64,000 nt of DNA from Nocardioides sp. Soil797 (GTDB lineage Bacteria > Actinomycetota > Actinomycetes > Propionibacteriales > Nocardioidaceae). Shown here in pieces: positions 37,130 to 47,394 of this stretch. The position numbers and the translations under genes were made by a program. Every line of letters begins with the position of its first letter. Position 1 is the stretch's first letter. The stretch lies in the NCBI GenBank assembly GCA_001429555.1, contig LMSR01000015.1:109969-173968 (forward strand), read 5' to 3'. Below the pieces are notes generated by a model. That model ran no database searches, was not told the DNA's origin, and saw only the letters and a list, made by a program, of their open reading frames with translations.

Positions 37130-38350
37130 TCACACCGGTGGCGCCGGGGTGATGATGCCGGCCTCGGCATCGGCTGCCTCGACCTCCTCACGCGAGATGC
37201 CGAGGAGGTACATGATCGCGTCGAGGTAGGGGACGTTGACGGCGGTGTCGGCGGCTTCCTGGACCATCGGCTTCGCGTTGTAGGCGATGCCCAGTCCGGC
37301 GGCATTGAGCATGTCGAGGTCGTTGGCCCCGTCACCGATGGCGATCACCGAGGCCTCGCTCACACCGACAGAAGCGGCGAAGCGGCGCAACGCTTCGGCC
37401 TTGCCCGCCCGGTCGACCACGTCGCCCACGATGCGTCCGGTCAGCTTGCCGTCGACGATCTCGAGCTCGTTGGCGTGCGCGAAGTCGAACCCGAGATCCT
37501 TCGCGATCCGGTCGGTGATCTGGCTGAAGCCACCCGAGACCATGGCGAACCGGTAGCCGAGGCGCCTGAGGGTTCGAATCATGGTGCGCGCACCCGGGGC
37601 GAAGACGATGCCTTCATAGACCCGGTCGAGAGCCTCGGCCGGGATCCCCTCGAGCAGGGCCACGCGACTGCGCAGCGAGGACTCGAAGTCGAGCTCACCG
37701 CGCATCGCCTGCTCGGTGACGCGGGCGACCTCGGGTTCGCAGCCGGCATGCGCTGCCAACATCTCGATGACCTCGCCCTGCACGAGCGTGGAGTCGACGT
37801 CCATCACGATCAGGCGCATGCCACGCCGCAGCAGGTTGGCGGGCTGCACGGCGACGTCGATCCCTTGGCGTGCAGCCTCCTTGACCAAGCGGGCGCGCAG
37901 CTTCTCGGTCTCCACACCGGAGACGTGGAGCTCGATCGCCGTGACGGGGTAGCGGGCCATCCGCTCGATGCGGTCGATGTTGGCGCCGGCGTCGGCGATG
38001 CATCCGGTCATCGCCGCCATCGCGCGCGCTCGCAACGGTGCACCGATGACGGTGACATGGCTGCGACCGTCACGTCGCGACTTGTTGTCACCCACACCGC
38101 GATCCACCTCGACCTGCATGCCGAGGTCGGCGCCCACCTTCTGGACGGCCTCCCGCAGCTTCTTCCAGTCGCGGGGTGCGCTGACCAGGACACCGAGGAC
38201 CAGGCGACGGCGCAACACGATCTGCTCGATGTCGACGACCTCCACACCGGCCGTGGCCAGGGTGGAGAAGACGGCGGAGGTCACGCCGGGACGGTCCTTG
38301 CCGGTCAGGGTGATCAGCAGGGTCTTCGGAGGCTCTTCGAAGTCAGTCAT
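37130..38350 (-). CDS. serB: Phosphoserine phosphatase with N-terminal ACT domains
   Basis: The 406-residue protein catalyses the last step of serine synthesis. An ACT region (about residues 8-170) precedes a HAD phosphatase domain with DVDST (catalytic Asp), MVSGGFSQI and GDGANDLDML. The two-ACT architecture matches mycobacterial SerB2, where serine binding regulates activity. ATG 38350 has a TAGCCT hexamer 10 bases upstream. It ends 13 bp from the convergent SixA-type gene. Confidence 0.95.
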   Translation of the reverse strand: MTDFEEPPKTLLITLTGKDRPGVTSAVFSTLATAGVEVVDIEQIVLRRRLVLGVLVSAPRDWKKLREAVQKVGADLGMQVEVDRGVGDNKSRRDGRSHVTVIGAPLRARAMAAMTGCIADAGANIDRIERMARYPVTAIELHVSGVETEKLRARLVKEAARQGIDVAVQPANLLRRGMRLIVMDVDSTLVQGEVIEMLAAHAGCEPEVARVTEQAMRGELDFESSLRSRVALLEGIPAEALDRVYEGIVFAPGARTMIRTLRRLGYRFAMVSGGFSQITDRIAKDLGFDFAHANELEIVDGKLTGRIVGDVVDRAGKAEALRRFAASVGVSEASVIAIGDGANDLDMLNAAGLGIAYNAKPMVQEAADTAVNVPYLDAIMYLLGISREEVEAADAEAGIITPAPPV

Positions 38351-38399
38351 GTCGTGGACGAGGCTACTGCGATCGAGGCTGGTTGTCGGTGGCCATTCG

Positions 38400-38405
38400 T
38401 AGGGT
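38400..38405 (+). promoter_or_regulatory. -10 element (TAGGGT) for leaderless VOC gene
   Basis: TAGGGT ends 6 bases before ATG 38412. Confidence 0.45.
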
Positions 38406-38411
38406 GGGCCC

Positions 38412-38771
38412 ATGACAGGCACACCTCACACCATCGACTACATCGAGCTCGGCGCCACGGACCTGGCGGCCGCCAAGCAGTTCTACACCGCTGCCTTCGG
38501 CTGGGAGTTCAACGACTACGGTCCCGACTACGCAGGCATCAAGCTGCCCGGAGGTGACACCGAGTTCGGTGGGCTCAACCCGTCCCACGCCCCGAGCCCC
38601 GGTGGCCCACTGGTCCTGATCCACTCGGACGACCTCGACGCCACCCTTGCTTCGGTGAAGGACGCAGGTGGCGTCGTCACCGATGGGCCCTACGTGTTTC
38701 CAGGTGGCCGTCGCTTCCACTTCACCGACCCTTCGGGCAACGGACTCGGCGTCTATCAGCACCAGGCGTGA
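38412..38771 (+). CDS. VOC (glyoxalase/dioxygenase fold) family protein
   Basis: The 119-residue protein has a single vicinal-oxygen-chelate domain: IDYIELGATDLAAAKQFYTAAFGW at the start and FHFTDPSGNGLGVYQ at the end. Members bind metals and act as lyases, dioxygenases or antibiotic-binding proteins. The substrate cannot be inferred. Confidence 0.85.
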   Translation: MTGTPHTIDYIELGATDLAAAKQFYTAAFGWEFNDYGPDYAGIKLPGGDTEFGGLNPSHAPSPGGPLVLIHSDDLDATLASVKDAGGVVTDGPYVFPGGRRFHFTDPSGNGLGVYQHQA

Positions 38772-38790
38772 CCTGGCGGGGGACTGACGG

Positions 38791-39540
38791 TCAGCCTCGA
38801 CCGGGGTCAGGCGGCCAGACCTCGGGGGAGCAGGCCGCGACGAGTGCCCGTCTGGCGGCGTACTCGAGGGGGCGCAGGGCATCGGTGCGTTGCGCGATCT
38901 CCCAGGCCGACATCGTGCCCCCGTCGTCCTGCCCGGCCAGCTCGGCGATGCCAGCGGCCTGCAGCGCCCGTCCTGCGAGCGAGACGGCCTGCCTCGGCGT
39001 TCCCGCGGGGGACGCGTAGGTGGGCACGTGGCGCAGGTTCATCAGCTCGTCGGCGATCTCCGGGCGCCACTTGGCCACCTCGAGGTCGGCCAGGGTGGTG
39101 GCCGTCGTGGTGATCGCCGCACGCAACGAACGGTCCGTCTCACGCAGGTCGTCCAACTGGCGGCGTTCGGCGGCCATCAGCTGCCAGACCACACCGGCAC
39201 CGGCGCGATGCGGAACCAGACCGTGGCCGGCCCCTTCGAGCACCACGGCCTCACCCGCCTCCAGGGCCGCTGCGTTGAAGGCCGGGGGACCACCCAGCCC
39301 CGTGAGGTCTCCCGCAGCGGGCAGGGCCAAACCCGCTGAGGTGGGACCGAGACGGCGCAACGGGCCGAGCGCGAGCACGAGTGACTGCGGCCCCGAATCG
39401 CCCGGAAGGCCTGCGACATGGTGAGCGGCATCCCCGTCCAGCACACCGTCCAGGACGTCGTCCGGGGTGGCGTCACCGCGCAGCCACGCGCTCAGCCACC
39501 ACGCCATGCGTGCGGAGTCGAGGGGGAGTGACCGAGCCAT
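38791..39540 (-). CDS. Conserved hypothetical protein
   Basis: I do not recognise this 249-residue protein. It is soluble, Ala/Leu/Arg rich, with a likely helical core from about residue 115 to 185 (heptad-like, AERRQLDDLRETDRSL) and no membrane segment or catalytic motif. It is divergent from the ABC ATPase at 39579. GC use and third-position bias match its neighbours, so it looks like a resident gene. Confidence 0.6.
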   Translation of the reverse strand: MARSLPLDSARMAWWLSAWLRGDATPDDVLDGVLDGDAAHHVAGLPGDSGPQSLVLALGPLRRLGPTSAGLALPAAGDLTGLGGPPAFNAAALEAGEAVVLEGAGHGLVPHRAGAGVVWQLMAAERRQLDDLRETDRSLRAAITTTATTLADLEVAKWRPEIADELMNLRHVPTYASPAGTPRQAVSLAGRALQAAGIAELAGQDDGGTMSAWEIAQRTDALRPLEYAARRALVAACSPEVWPPDPGRG

Positions 39541-39565
39541 GGCGCGGCAGCCTACGCCGGGTCGA

Positions 39566-39571
39566 TAGGGT
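39566..39571 (+). promoter_or_regulatory. -10 element (TAGGGT) for leaderless ABC ATPase gene
   Basis: TAGGGT ends 7 bases before ATG 39579. Confidence 0.45.
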
Positions 39572-39578
39572 GCCTGAC

Positions 39579-40376
39579 ATGACCGCCGTACTCGAGTTCG
39601 CCGGGGTGACTGTGCGCCGCGGCGCGGCCACCCTGCTCGACTCCGTCGACTGGACCGTCGAGGAGGACGAACGCTGGGTCATCCTCGGCCCCAACGGCGC
39701 CGGCAAGACGACGCTGATGCAGGTCGCCGGCGCACAGATCCACCCGACGTCTGGTGTAGCCGGAATCCTGGACGAAGTGCTCGGCACCGTCGACGTCTTC
39801 GAGCTGCGACCACGCATCGGCCTGACCAGCGCGGCCATCGCCGAGCGCATCCCGCGCGAGGAGAAGGTCCGCGACGTGGTTGTGACTGCGTCCTACGGCG
39901 TGGTCGGACGCTGGCGCGAGCAGTACGACGCCCTTGACCACGGGCGCGCCGAGCAGCTCCTCAACGAGCTCGGCGCACAGTCCTTGCTCGACCGCACCTT
40001 CGGCACCCTCAGCGAGGGCGAGCGCAAGCGCGTCCAGATCGCTCGTGCGCTGATGACCGATCCCGAGCTGCTGCTCCTCGACGAGCCCGCGGCCGGTCTC
40101 GACCTCGGTGGGCGCGAGGACCTCGTGTCGACCCTGTCCGTGTTGGCGCAGGACGAGTTCGCCCCTGCCACGGTGCTGATCTCCCACCACGTCGAGGAGA
40201 TCCCACCGGGCTTCACCCACGCGCTGTTGCTTCGCGAGGGCAAGGTGGTCGCGGCCGGGCCCATGGAGCGGGTGATCACCGAGGAGTTGCTGAGCGCCAC
40301 CTTCGGCATGCGCCTGACCCTGCATCACGAGGACCGCCGCTACTCCGCCCGGCGACGTTCGCGCCACTCGGGCTAG
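39579..40376 (+). CDS. Stand-alone ABC ATP-binding protein
   Basis: The 265-residue ATPase has Walker A GPNGAGKTT, the variant signature LSEGERKRVQIARAL (Glu in place of the second Gly) and Walker B LLLLDEPAAGLD. The LSEGE signature resembles ModF/YlmA-type iron or molybdate ATPases. No permease gene is adjacent, so either the partner lies elsewhere or it acts as a soluble ATPase. Its TAG stop doubles as the start of the next gene's -10 hexamer. Confidence 0.85.
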   Translation: MTAVLEFAGVTVRRGAATLLDSVDWTVEEDERWVILGPNGAGKTTLMQVAGAQIHPTSGVAGILDEVLGTVDVFELRPRIGLTSAAIAERIPREEKVRDVVVTASYGVVGRWREQYDALDHGRAEQLLNELGAQSLLDRTFGTLSEGERKRVQIARALMTDPELLLLDEPAAGLDLGGREDLVSTLSVLAQDEFAPATVLISHHVEEIPPGFTHALLLREGKVVAAGPMERVITEELLSATFGMRLTLHHEDRRYSARRRSRHSG

Positions 40377-40379
40377 GGT
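40374..40379 (+). promoter_or_regulatory. -10 element (TAGGGT) for nfeD-like gene, overlapping the upstream stop codon
   Basis: TAGGGT ends 6 bases before ATG 40386, and its first three bases are the stop codon of the ABC gene. Confidence 0.4.
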
Positions 40380-40385
40380 TCCGTC

Positions 40386-40847
40386 ATGGACTGGTTGCGC
40401 GATCACGCATGGGAGACGTGGCTCGCCCTGACGATCATCTTGGGCGTCGCCGAGCTCTTCAGCATGGACTTGATCCTGTTGATGCTCGCCGCGGGCGCAG
40501 CTGTCGGCATGATCTCGGCTCTACTCGGCGCGCCACTCGTGCTCCAGGTGATCCTCGCTGCCATCGCCGCCATCGGCTCGCTCGCGGTCGTGCGCCCCAG
40601 CGCGCTGAAGCGGCTCCACTCCGGCCCCGAGCTCTCACTGGGTCACGGAAAGTTGATCGGGGAGCACGCCGTGGCGTTGACCCAGATCAGCGACCAGCAG
40701 CCGGGCCGCATCAAACTGGACGGCGAGGAGTGGACCGCGAAGCCCTATGACGAGACGTTGGTCATCGCGCCGGGAGACCCCGTCGAAGTGCTCCAGATCA
40801 AGGGGGCCACTGCGATGGTCCACCCTGTGCCAAGGCTTGAGTCCTGA
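40386..40847 (+). CDS. NfeD-family membrane protein
   Basis: The 153-residue protein has two to three membrane helices (about residues 12-70) and a C-terminal OB-fold domain (about 85-145), the short NfeD form. NfeD proteins partner SPFH (flotillin/stomatin) proteins, and the next gene encodes one 50 bp downstream, so this is an NfeD-SPFH membrane-microdomain pair. Confidence 0.85.
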   Translation: MDWLRDHAWETWLALTIILGVAELFSMDLILLMLAAGAAVGMISALLGAPLVLQVILAAIAAIGSLAVVRPSALKRLHSGPELSLGHGKLIGEHAVALTQISDQQPGRIKLDGEEWTAKPYDETLVIAPGDPVEVLQIKGATAMVHPVPRLES

Positions 40848-40897
40848 TTTTCACATGAGCTTGTGGACGGATCTTCCGTCCGGGGAAAGGAAGAGCA

Positions 40898-42094
40898 ATG
40901 CCCGCAGTCCTCATCCTGCTGCTGCTGTTGTTGATCTTCGTTGTCGTCGTGCTCGCCAAGACTGTGCGGATCGTTCCGCAGGCGCGCGCCGGCATCGTGG
41001 AACGCTTCGGCAAGTACAAGGGCTCACTGCCCGCAGGCCTCAACATCGTCGTGCCGTTCATCGACAAGGTGCGCTACATGATCGACCTGCGTGAGCAGGT
41101 CGTCTCGTTCCCGCCGCAGCCGGTGATCACCGAGGACAACCTCGTGGTCTCCATCGACACGGTCATCTACTTCCAGGTCACCGACCCGGTGGCCGCGACC
41201 TACGAGATCGCCAACTACATCCAAGCAGTCGAGCAGCTCACCATGACCACGCTGCGCAACATCGTCGGTGGGATGGACCTCGAGGAGACGCTGACCAGCC
41301 GCGACGCGATCAACAGCCGCCTGCGCGGCGTACTCGACGAGGCGACCGGTCGTTGGGGAATCCGGGTCAACCGGGTCGAGCTCAAGGGCATCGACCCGCC
41401 GCCGTCCATCAAGGACTCGATGGAGAAGCAGATGCGCGCCGACCGCGACAAGCGCGCGGCGATCCTCACCGCCGAAGGTCAGCGCCAGTCCGCGATCCTC
41501 ACCGCCGAAGGCGCCAAGCAGTCAGCGATCCTCAACGCCGAAGGTGACCGCGAGTCGCAGATCCTGCGTGCCCAGGCCGACCGCGAGTCCAAGATCTTGG
41601 TCGCCCAGGGTGAGGGACAGGCCATCCAGACCGTCTTCCAGGCGATCCACGACGGTCAGCCCGACCAGTCGCTGCTGGCCTACCAGTACCTGCAGATGAT
41701 GCCCAAGATCGCGGAGGGCGACGCCAACAAGGTCTGGATCGTCCCGTCCGAGATCGGCAAGGCACTCGAGGGCCTGGGCTCGACGATGACCGAGCTCAGC
41801 GGCATCCCCAAGGACGCCGAGCCCCGGGTGCGTGTCGACATGGGCTCCAGCGAGCCCGACGTACCCCAGAAGGCGGACTCCACCTTGTCCAGCACGCATG
41901 CTGCCGTGCAGGAGGCCATTGCCGAGGCGAAGGGTGCGGCCGTCGGCAAGGAGTCCGGCGCTCGACCACCGGCTGCTCCGCAGGATCCCGCGTCGGGTGC
42001 CGCAGCGCCCCAGGGGCCGACCCCCGAGGCGCCCCCGGCACCCGGTGAAGGGGCGCCTCCCGCACCCGGTGAAGGGGCGCCTCCGGCACCGTGA
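40898..42094 (+). CDS. SPFH/Band 7 (stomatin-like) membrane protein
   Basis: The 398-residue protein has an N-terminal membrane anchor (residues 3-21), an SPFH domain (about 25-180), then five 11-residue repeats of the form ILxAEGxxxSx (residues 189-243) that predict a right-handed coiled coil, and a Pro/Ala/Gly tail with tandem GEGAPPAP units. It probably oligomerises into membrane scaffolds with the NfeD partner. The ribosome binding site GGGGAAAGG lies about 10 bases before ATG 40898. Confidence 0.9.
   Translation: MPAVLILLLLLLIFVVVVLAKTVRIVPQARAGIVERFGKYKGSLPAGLNIVVPFIDKVRYMIDLREQVVSFPPQPVITEDNLVVSIDTVIYFQVTDPVAATYEIANYIQAVEQLTMTTLRNIVGGMDLEETLTSRDAINSRLRGVLDEATGRWGIRVNRVELKGIDPPPSIKDSMEKQMRADRDKRAAILTAEGQRQSAILTAEGAKQSAILNAEGDRESQILRAQADRESKILVAQGEGQAIQTVFQAIHDGQPDQSLLAYQYLQMMPKIAEGDANKVWIVPSEIGKALEGLGSTMTELSGIPKDAEPRVRVDMGSSEPDVPQKADSTLSSTHAAVQEAIAEAKGAAVGKESGARPPAAPQDPASGAAAPQGPTPEAPPAPGEGAPPAPGEGAPPAP
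42038..42090 (+). repeat. 24-bp tandem repeat in the 3' end of the SPFH gene
   Basis: The unit GCACCCGGTGAAGGGGCGCC plus CTCC (42038-42061) is repeated at 42062-42085 with one difference at its last base, then starts a third time (42086-42090). It encodes APGEGAPP twice and could vary in copy number between strains. Confidence 0.9.
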
Positions 42095-42852
42095 CACTGC
42101 TCGAGATGGCGGCCATCCTCCTCGCGGGGCTGGCCGCCGGCACCATCAACACCGTGGTGGGGTCGGGAACGTTGGTCACGTTCCCGACCCTCCTCGCGTT
42201 CGGGGTTCCCCCGATCACCGCCAACGTGTCCAACACAGTGGGGCTGGTCCCCGGCTCCGTCTCCGGAGCCATCGGATACCGCCGCGAGCTCAGCGGCCAG
42301 AAGCGCCGCATCCTCAAACTCGCGGGGGCCTCACTCATCGGTGGCGTGATCGGCGCAGTGCTGCTGCTGGTGCTGCCGTCCGGCGCCTTCGAAGCCGTCG
42401 TACCAGCGCTGATCCTGCTCGGCTGCCTCCTGGTCCTGTTCCAACCCCGCATCTCGGCCTGGGTGGCCCGGCGGCACGAAGCCACCGGCGGACTGCCGGA
42501 GGACGGCGCCTGGTGGGTCTGGCCGCTGGTGCTCCTCACCGGTGTGTACGGCGGCTACTTCGGCGCCGCTCAGGGCGTGCTGCTGATGGCCGTCATGGGC
42601 ATCGGCATCGACGAGACCCTGCAGCGGCTCAACGGCACCAAGAACGTGCTCGCCGCCCTGGTCAACGGCATCTCGGCGATCATCTTCATCGTTGTCGCCG
42701 GCGTCGACTGGGCGGTGGCCGGTCTGATCGCCGTCGGCGCCATCATCGGAGGCCAGCTCGGCGCGACCTGGGGCCGCCGGCTGCCCGCCGTCGGCCTACG
42801 TGCGTTCATCGTGCTCGTGGGCGTCGTCGCCCTGGTCGTCTTCCTCTTCTGA
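42091..42852 (+). CDS. TauE/SafE-family anion exporter
   Basis: The 253-residue protein has seven to eight membrane helices and the family's opening motif AGTINTVVGSGTLVTFP with the repeat GVYGGYFGAAQG. Family members export sulfite, sulfoacetate or related anions, or import sulfate. The start is GTG 42091 and overlaps the SPFH stop as GTGA. Confidence 0.88.
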   Translation: MTLLEMAAILLAGLAAGTINTVVGSGTLVTFPTLLAFGVPPITANVSNTVGLVPGSVSGAIGYRRELSGQKRRILKLAGASLIGGVIGAVLLLVLPSGAFEAVVPALILLGCLLVLFQPRISAWVARRHEATGGLPEDGAWWVWPLVLLTGVYGGYFGAAQGVLLMAVMGIGIDETLQRLNGTKNVLAALVNGISAIIFIVVAGVDWAVAGLIAVGAIIGGQLGATWGRRLPAVGLRAFIVLVGVVALVVFLF

Positions 42853-42895
42853 CTCCGTGCCCCGCACGAGGGCCTCGTGGGGGGAGAGGCGGGGA

Positions 42896-43255
42896 TCAGT
42901 TCCTGTCGGTGACGGCCATGACGCCGACCACCACGGCGGCCAGTGCCGGCAGCGCCAGGAAGGCCGCCTGCTTCTTCGAGACCGATCCGTCAACGCCGGC
43001 CGCGAGCCCGGCAACCGTGTCGGCGGCGTCGACCGCGACGCCGACCAGGACCAGGTCGCGTTGGCGCTGCCCAGAGGCGGCCAGGGTGAGGCAACCGAGC
43101 GCGATCTCGCGTGAGCCGAACATCCGGTTGAGGTAGCCCAGTTGCGGGTTCCTCGCCGCGTCGAGACCGAAGACCTTGGCAGCAAGACGCGGGGTGAACA
43201 GGGCCAGGGCGCCGAGGAACAGGCGCCCGATGTTGAGTCCGGTGACTGGGTTCAT
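42896..43255 (-). CDS. Small multi-helix membrane protein (possibly DUF4267-like)
   Basis: The 119-residue protein has three to four hydrophobic segments and an internal RMFGSREIALGCL motif that suggests the DUF4267-type family. The function is unknown. ATG 43255 is chosen since TAGTCT lies 7 bases upstream on the minus strand. Confidence 0.6.
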   Translation of the reverse strand: MNPVTGLNIGRLFLGALALFTPRLAAKVFGLDAARNPQLGYLNRMFGSREIALGCLTLAASGQRQRDLVLVGVAVDAADTVAGLAAGVDGSVSKKQAAFLALPALAAVVVGVMAVTDRN

Positions 43256-43262
43256 GAACCGG

Positions 43263-43268
43263 AGACTA
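43263..43268 (-). promoter_or_regulatory. -10 element (TAGTCT on minus strand) for the small membrane protein gene
   Basis: On the minus strand TAGTCT ends 7 bases before ATG 43255. Confidence 0.45.
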
Positions 43269-43308
43269 GCCACGGGACCGGAGGCTGGCGGTGAAACGCG
43301 CCGACAGC

Positions 43309-44268
43309 TCAGTCGACGTACGCCGAGAGCCAGCGCTCCATCTCGGCGTACACCTGCCGGCGCACCTCGGGCAGGGACAGCACGACGTCGTGGCGCGCGT
43401 CCTCGATGGCGATGCTCGTGACGTGGCGCCCGAGGTTGGGAGCCCACCGTCGGATCTGGTTCACGTCGAGGACGATGTCAGCCCGGTGCACGTCATCGCC
43501 CATCTCCATGGGCACCGCGCTGCGGCTGGAGCTCAGCACCAGGGAAGGACAGCCGACGTCGAGACCGGCATGGAGTCGGGCGTGGCCGTTGCGCACCGCA
43601 CGCAACCAACCGGCATACACGGGTTGGGACTCCATCGGCTTCCAGGCCAGGTCGAATTCGAACTCGCCTTCGTGGTCCCGGTGCAGGCTGCGGGCATAGA
43701 GGCCGTTGACCGTGCGCGGGATGATGCGCTTCGGGTTGCGTGCACCCATCTGCTTGATCACGGTGGTCCCGATGGTGCGCATCCACCAGGCCCCCTGCAT
43801 GTCGAACCACGGTGAGTTCAGCACGATACCGGCGAGGGTTCCTGAGGGATCCGCGTCGCGGCGCTCGTCGGCCCACAGGGGCACGGTCAGTCCGCCGGTC
43901 GAGTGGGCCGTGATGACGACGTGGTCGTGCCGGTCGCGCTCGGTGATCCGTTGCCAGGCGGCGTCGAGCTCGGGGAAGTAGTCGCGCAGGTCCTCGACGT
44001 AGTTGGGGCTCTGGTGAGGGAGCAGGGACCGGCCGTACTTTCGCAGGTCGAGGGCGTAGAAGTCATAGCCGCGGGCGGCCCACCACTCGGCGTACTCGGT
44101 CTGGAAGAAGTAGTCGGCGAAGCCGTGCACGTGCAGGACCGCGCGCCGGCTGTCGGCGGCGGGCAGGTGCACGAGGGTCGCCACGACCGGCCCCTCGTCG
44201 TCGGCCGGCAGGCTGATCGTCTCCGCGGTGTACGGCGCCCCAAGGACGTCAGTCTCGACCTCGTTCAT
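43309..44268 (-). CDS. Alpha/beta hydrolase (serine aminopeptidase/monoglyceride-lipase type)
   Basis: The 319-residue protein has the HGF oxyanion segment (LHVHGFADYFF, near residue 46), nucleophile serine in AHSTGG (near 121-126) and a catalytic-histidine candidate in EDARHDVV near 296, as in Hydrolase_4 family lysophospholipases. The natural ester is unknown. It is divergent from the Fur gene. Confidence 0.85.
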   Translation of the reverse strand: MNEVETDVLGAPYTAETISLPADDEGPVVATLVHLPAADSRRAVLHVHGFADYFFQTEYAEWWAARGYDFYALDLRKYGRSLLPHQSPNYVEDLRDYFPELDAAWQRITERDRHDHVVITAHSTGGLTVPLWADERRDADPSGTLAGIVLNSPWFDMQGAWWMRTIGTTVIKQMGARNPKRIIPRTVNGLYARSLHRDHEGEFEFDLAWKPMESQPVYAGWLRAVRNGHARLHAGLDVGCPSLVLSSSRSAVPMEMGDDVHRADIVLDVNQIRRWAPNLGRHVTSIAIEDARHDVVLSLPEVRRQVYAEMERWLSAYVD

Positions 44269-44320
44269 GCAAGGATTCTTGCAGTGTGCGCGACACGCGC
44301 GCGAAGTGAGTCCACACTCT

Positions 44321-44335
44321 CTTGAATCATTCCAG
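44321..44335 (+). promoter_or_regulatory. Candidate Fur-family (7-1-7) operator before the fur-katA operon
   Basis: CTTGAAT-C-ATTCCAG is a 15-bp imperfect palindrome (6 of 7 arm positions match) in a locally A/T-rich patch 22 bp before the regulator's ATG. The 7-1-7 layout is that of Fur/PerR boxes, which suggests autoregulation and control of catalase. Confidence 0.5.
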
Positions 44336-44357
44336 AAAAGGTGGTTGAGTCGGGGCC

Positions 44358-44777
44358 ATGCACCACCCCGATCCCTCCACCCTCCTGCGCGAGAAGTCGC
44401 TCCGGGTCACCAGGCCGCGCATTGCCGTCCTGAACGCCTTGGCCGACCACCCGCATGCCGATGTCGACTCGGTCGCCCGAGCCGCTCGGCTGGAGTTGGG
44501 ATCGGTGTCCACGCAGGCCGTCTACGACGTGCTGCGGGCTCTCGCGGAGGCAGGTCTGGTACGCCGGATCGAGCCTGCCGGGTCGCCTGCGCGCTTCGAG
44601 GTCCGCGTCGGCGACAACCATCACCACATCGTGTGCCGCACCTGTGGTGACATCGCCGACGTGGCCTGTGCTGTCGGCGAGGCCCCGTGCCTCGATGCAT
44701 CCGAGAACCACGGCTTCGTCATCGACGAGGCCGAAGTGACCTACTGGGGCACCTGCCCCGAGTGTGCAACCACGTGA
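44358..44777 (+). CDS. Fur-family peroxide/iron-responsive repressor
   Basis: The 139-residue regulator has a winged helix (residues 5-80) and a C-terminal metal and dimer domain with [11 protein letters not shown] and CPEC, the two CxxC pairs that bind structural zinc. It lies 22 bp upstream of catalase on the same strand, as FurA/CatR does in other actinobacteria, so it probably derepresses katA under peroxide stress. Confidence 0.92.
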   Translation: MHHPDPSTLLREKSLRVTRPRIAVLNALADHPHADVDSVARAARLELGSVSTQAVYDVLRALAEAGLVRRIEPAGSPARFEVRVGDNHHHIVCRTCGDIADVACAVGEAPCLDASENHGFVIDEAEVTYWGTCPECATT

Positions 44778-44799
44778 CACATCAATGAAGGAGCGAGCA

Positions 44800-46305
<1,506 letters not shown>

Positions 46306-46338
46306 TCCACCCTCCCGGACCTCGTCCGGAGAGCTCCA

Positions 46339-46393
46339 CGCCGAGTCGGCACGAGTTGACGCCAGGAACTGGTCAACACGTGCCGACTCGGCG
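46339..46393. terminator. Long stem-loop between convergent katA and ankyrin gene
   Basis: Arms at 46339-46360 and 46372-46393 pair over 22 bp with one A-A mismatch and an 11-base loop. The outer part is CGCCGAGTCGGCACG and the inner part GTTGAC. There is no T-run. A stem this long probably stops transcription from both sides. Confidence 0.7.
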
Positions 46394-46404
46394 CATTCGT
46401 GTGA

Positions 46405-46782
46405 TCAGGGGAGGAGGTGGGACCTGCCGAACATCTCCGCCGCGGCGCGCGCAGTCGGCGTACCTGCGTCGAGGTCGGCGCCCGCCTCGACGAGTACGGC
46501 GACCACGTCGTCGGCACCCTTGAACATGGCGCCCGCCACGGGGGACTGGTCCCGCACGTTGCGCTGGTCGACATCCGCGCCACGCTCGACGAGCGCCTGC
46601 ACCGTCTCGGCGTGCGCGTGGTAGGCGGCCAGCATCAACAGCGAGTTCTGGTCGGAGTCGACCACGTCGACGGGCAGACCATGGTCCACGAACTCCAGCA
46701 ACTCGGTCGTGCGACCCTCACGCGCCAGGTCCATGGCCAGGGCGATCACGCGGTCGGTCTGCTCGGGGCTCAATTCGCTCAT
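46405..46782 (-). CDS. Ankyrin-repeat protein
   Basis: The 125-residue protein consists of about three ankyrin repeats (NSLLMLAAYHAHAETVQALVERGADV is one full unit, starting near residue 46). It lies beside catalase in convergent orientation. In Pseudomonas aeruginosa the ankyrin protein AnkB supports catalase KatB activity, so an assisting role for KatA is plausible but inferred. Confidence 0.85.
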   Translation of the reverse strand: MSELSPEQTDRVIALAMDLAREGRTTELLEFVDHGLPVDVVDSDQNSLLMLAAYHAHAETVQALVERGADVDQRNVRDQSPVAGAMFKGADDVVAVLVEAGADLDAGTPTARAAAEMFGRSHLLP

Positions 46783-46807
46783 GCGTCCATTGTGACGCGA
46801 GCTTCGT

Positions 46808-47284
46808 TCAGGGCAGCGGGTCCACCCGCTTGACGAGGTACGAGTACTCGTCGTCGATGGCGTTCTCGACGTGGTCGACCGACAACCTCCTCACCGCACC
46901 GGTCTGCGGGTCGTAGGTGACATGCACCTCGTCGGCATCGCGCAGTGCGGCCTCCACGGCGTCGAAGAGGTCCTCCATGGTCTTCACGGTCGGGTCGCTC
47001 GGGTCTCCGCCCCTGGCGGCGTTCTGCACGCCCACGGCACGACCGTCCACGACCTCGATGGCCATCTTGACCTCGGGGCAGTAGCAGAACCGCTCGTAGC
47101 GCCACTGGTAGGACGCGATGCCGGAGTTGCGCCACGCCTGCCGGGCGTCGAGGAGGCGGGACTCGGGCGTGCTGACCTCGGTGATCCCCTCCGTGGGCGT
47201 GTCGTCGGAGCCACGACCGGTTGATTCGTCGCACCCGGTGAGGGTGAGCAGGGCCACGACCAGGGCCGGCACAAGGATCTTCAT
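46808..47284 (-). CDS. DUF6174 lipoprotein
   Basis: The 158-residue protein has a lipoprotein signal peptide with lipobox LTGC (Cys at residue 18), a Ser/Thr/Asp-rich spacer and a domain with YQWRYERFCYCPE, VDGRAVGV, TMEDLFDAVEAAL and DDEYSYLV, all typical of DUF6174. Function is unknown. The FCYC cysteine pair is probably a disulfide outside the cell. Confidence 0.85.
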   Translation of the reverse strand: MKILVPALVVALLTLTGCDESTGRGSDDTPTEGITEVSTPESRLLDARQAWRNSGIASYQWRYERFCYCPEVKMAIEVVDGRAVGVQNAARGGDPSDPTVKTMEDLFDAVEAALRDADEVHVTYDPQTGAVRRLSVDHVENAIDDEYSYLVKRVDPLP

Positions 47285-47394
47285 GCGAGTAGGACGGCCG
47301 CAGCCGGAAAGCGGTTCCGCGGAGCCGGGAATAGTCGATGCAGGCAGACGGTTCTGCTAAGTGATTGCAGGTTCAACTACCTCAGGAGTCAGCG

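Noticed and set aside
41462..41626. Internal repeats of the SPFH gene as a DNA-level repeat array
   Set aside because: The 33-base periodicity comes from 11-residue coiled-coil repeats, which are normal in this family. It is protein architecture, not a mobile or CRISPR-like repeat.
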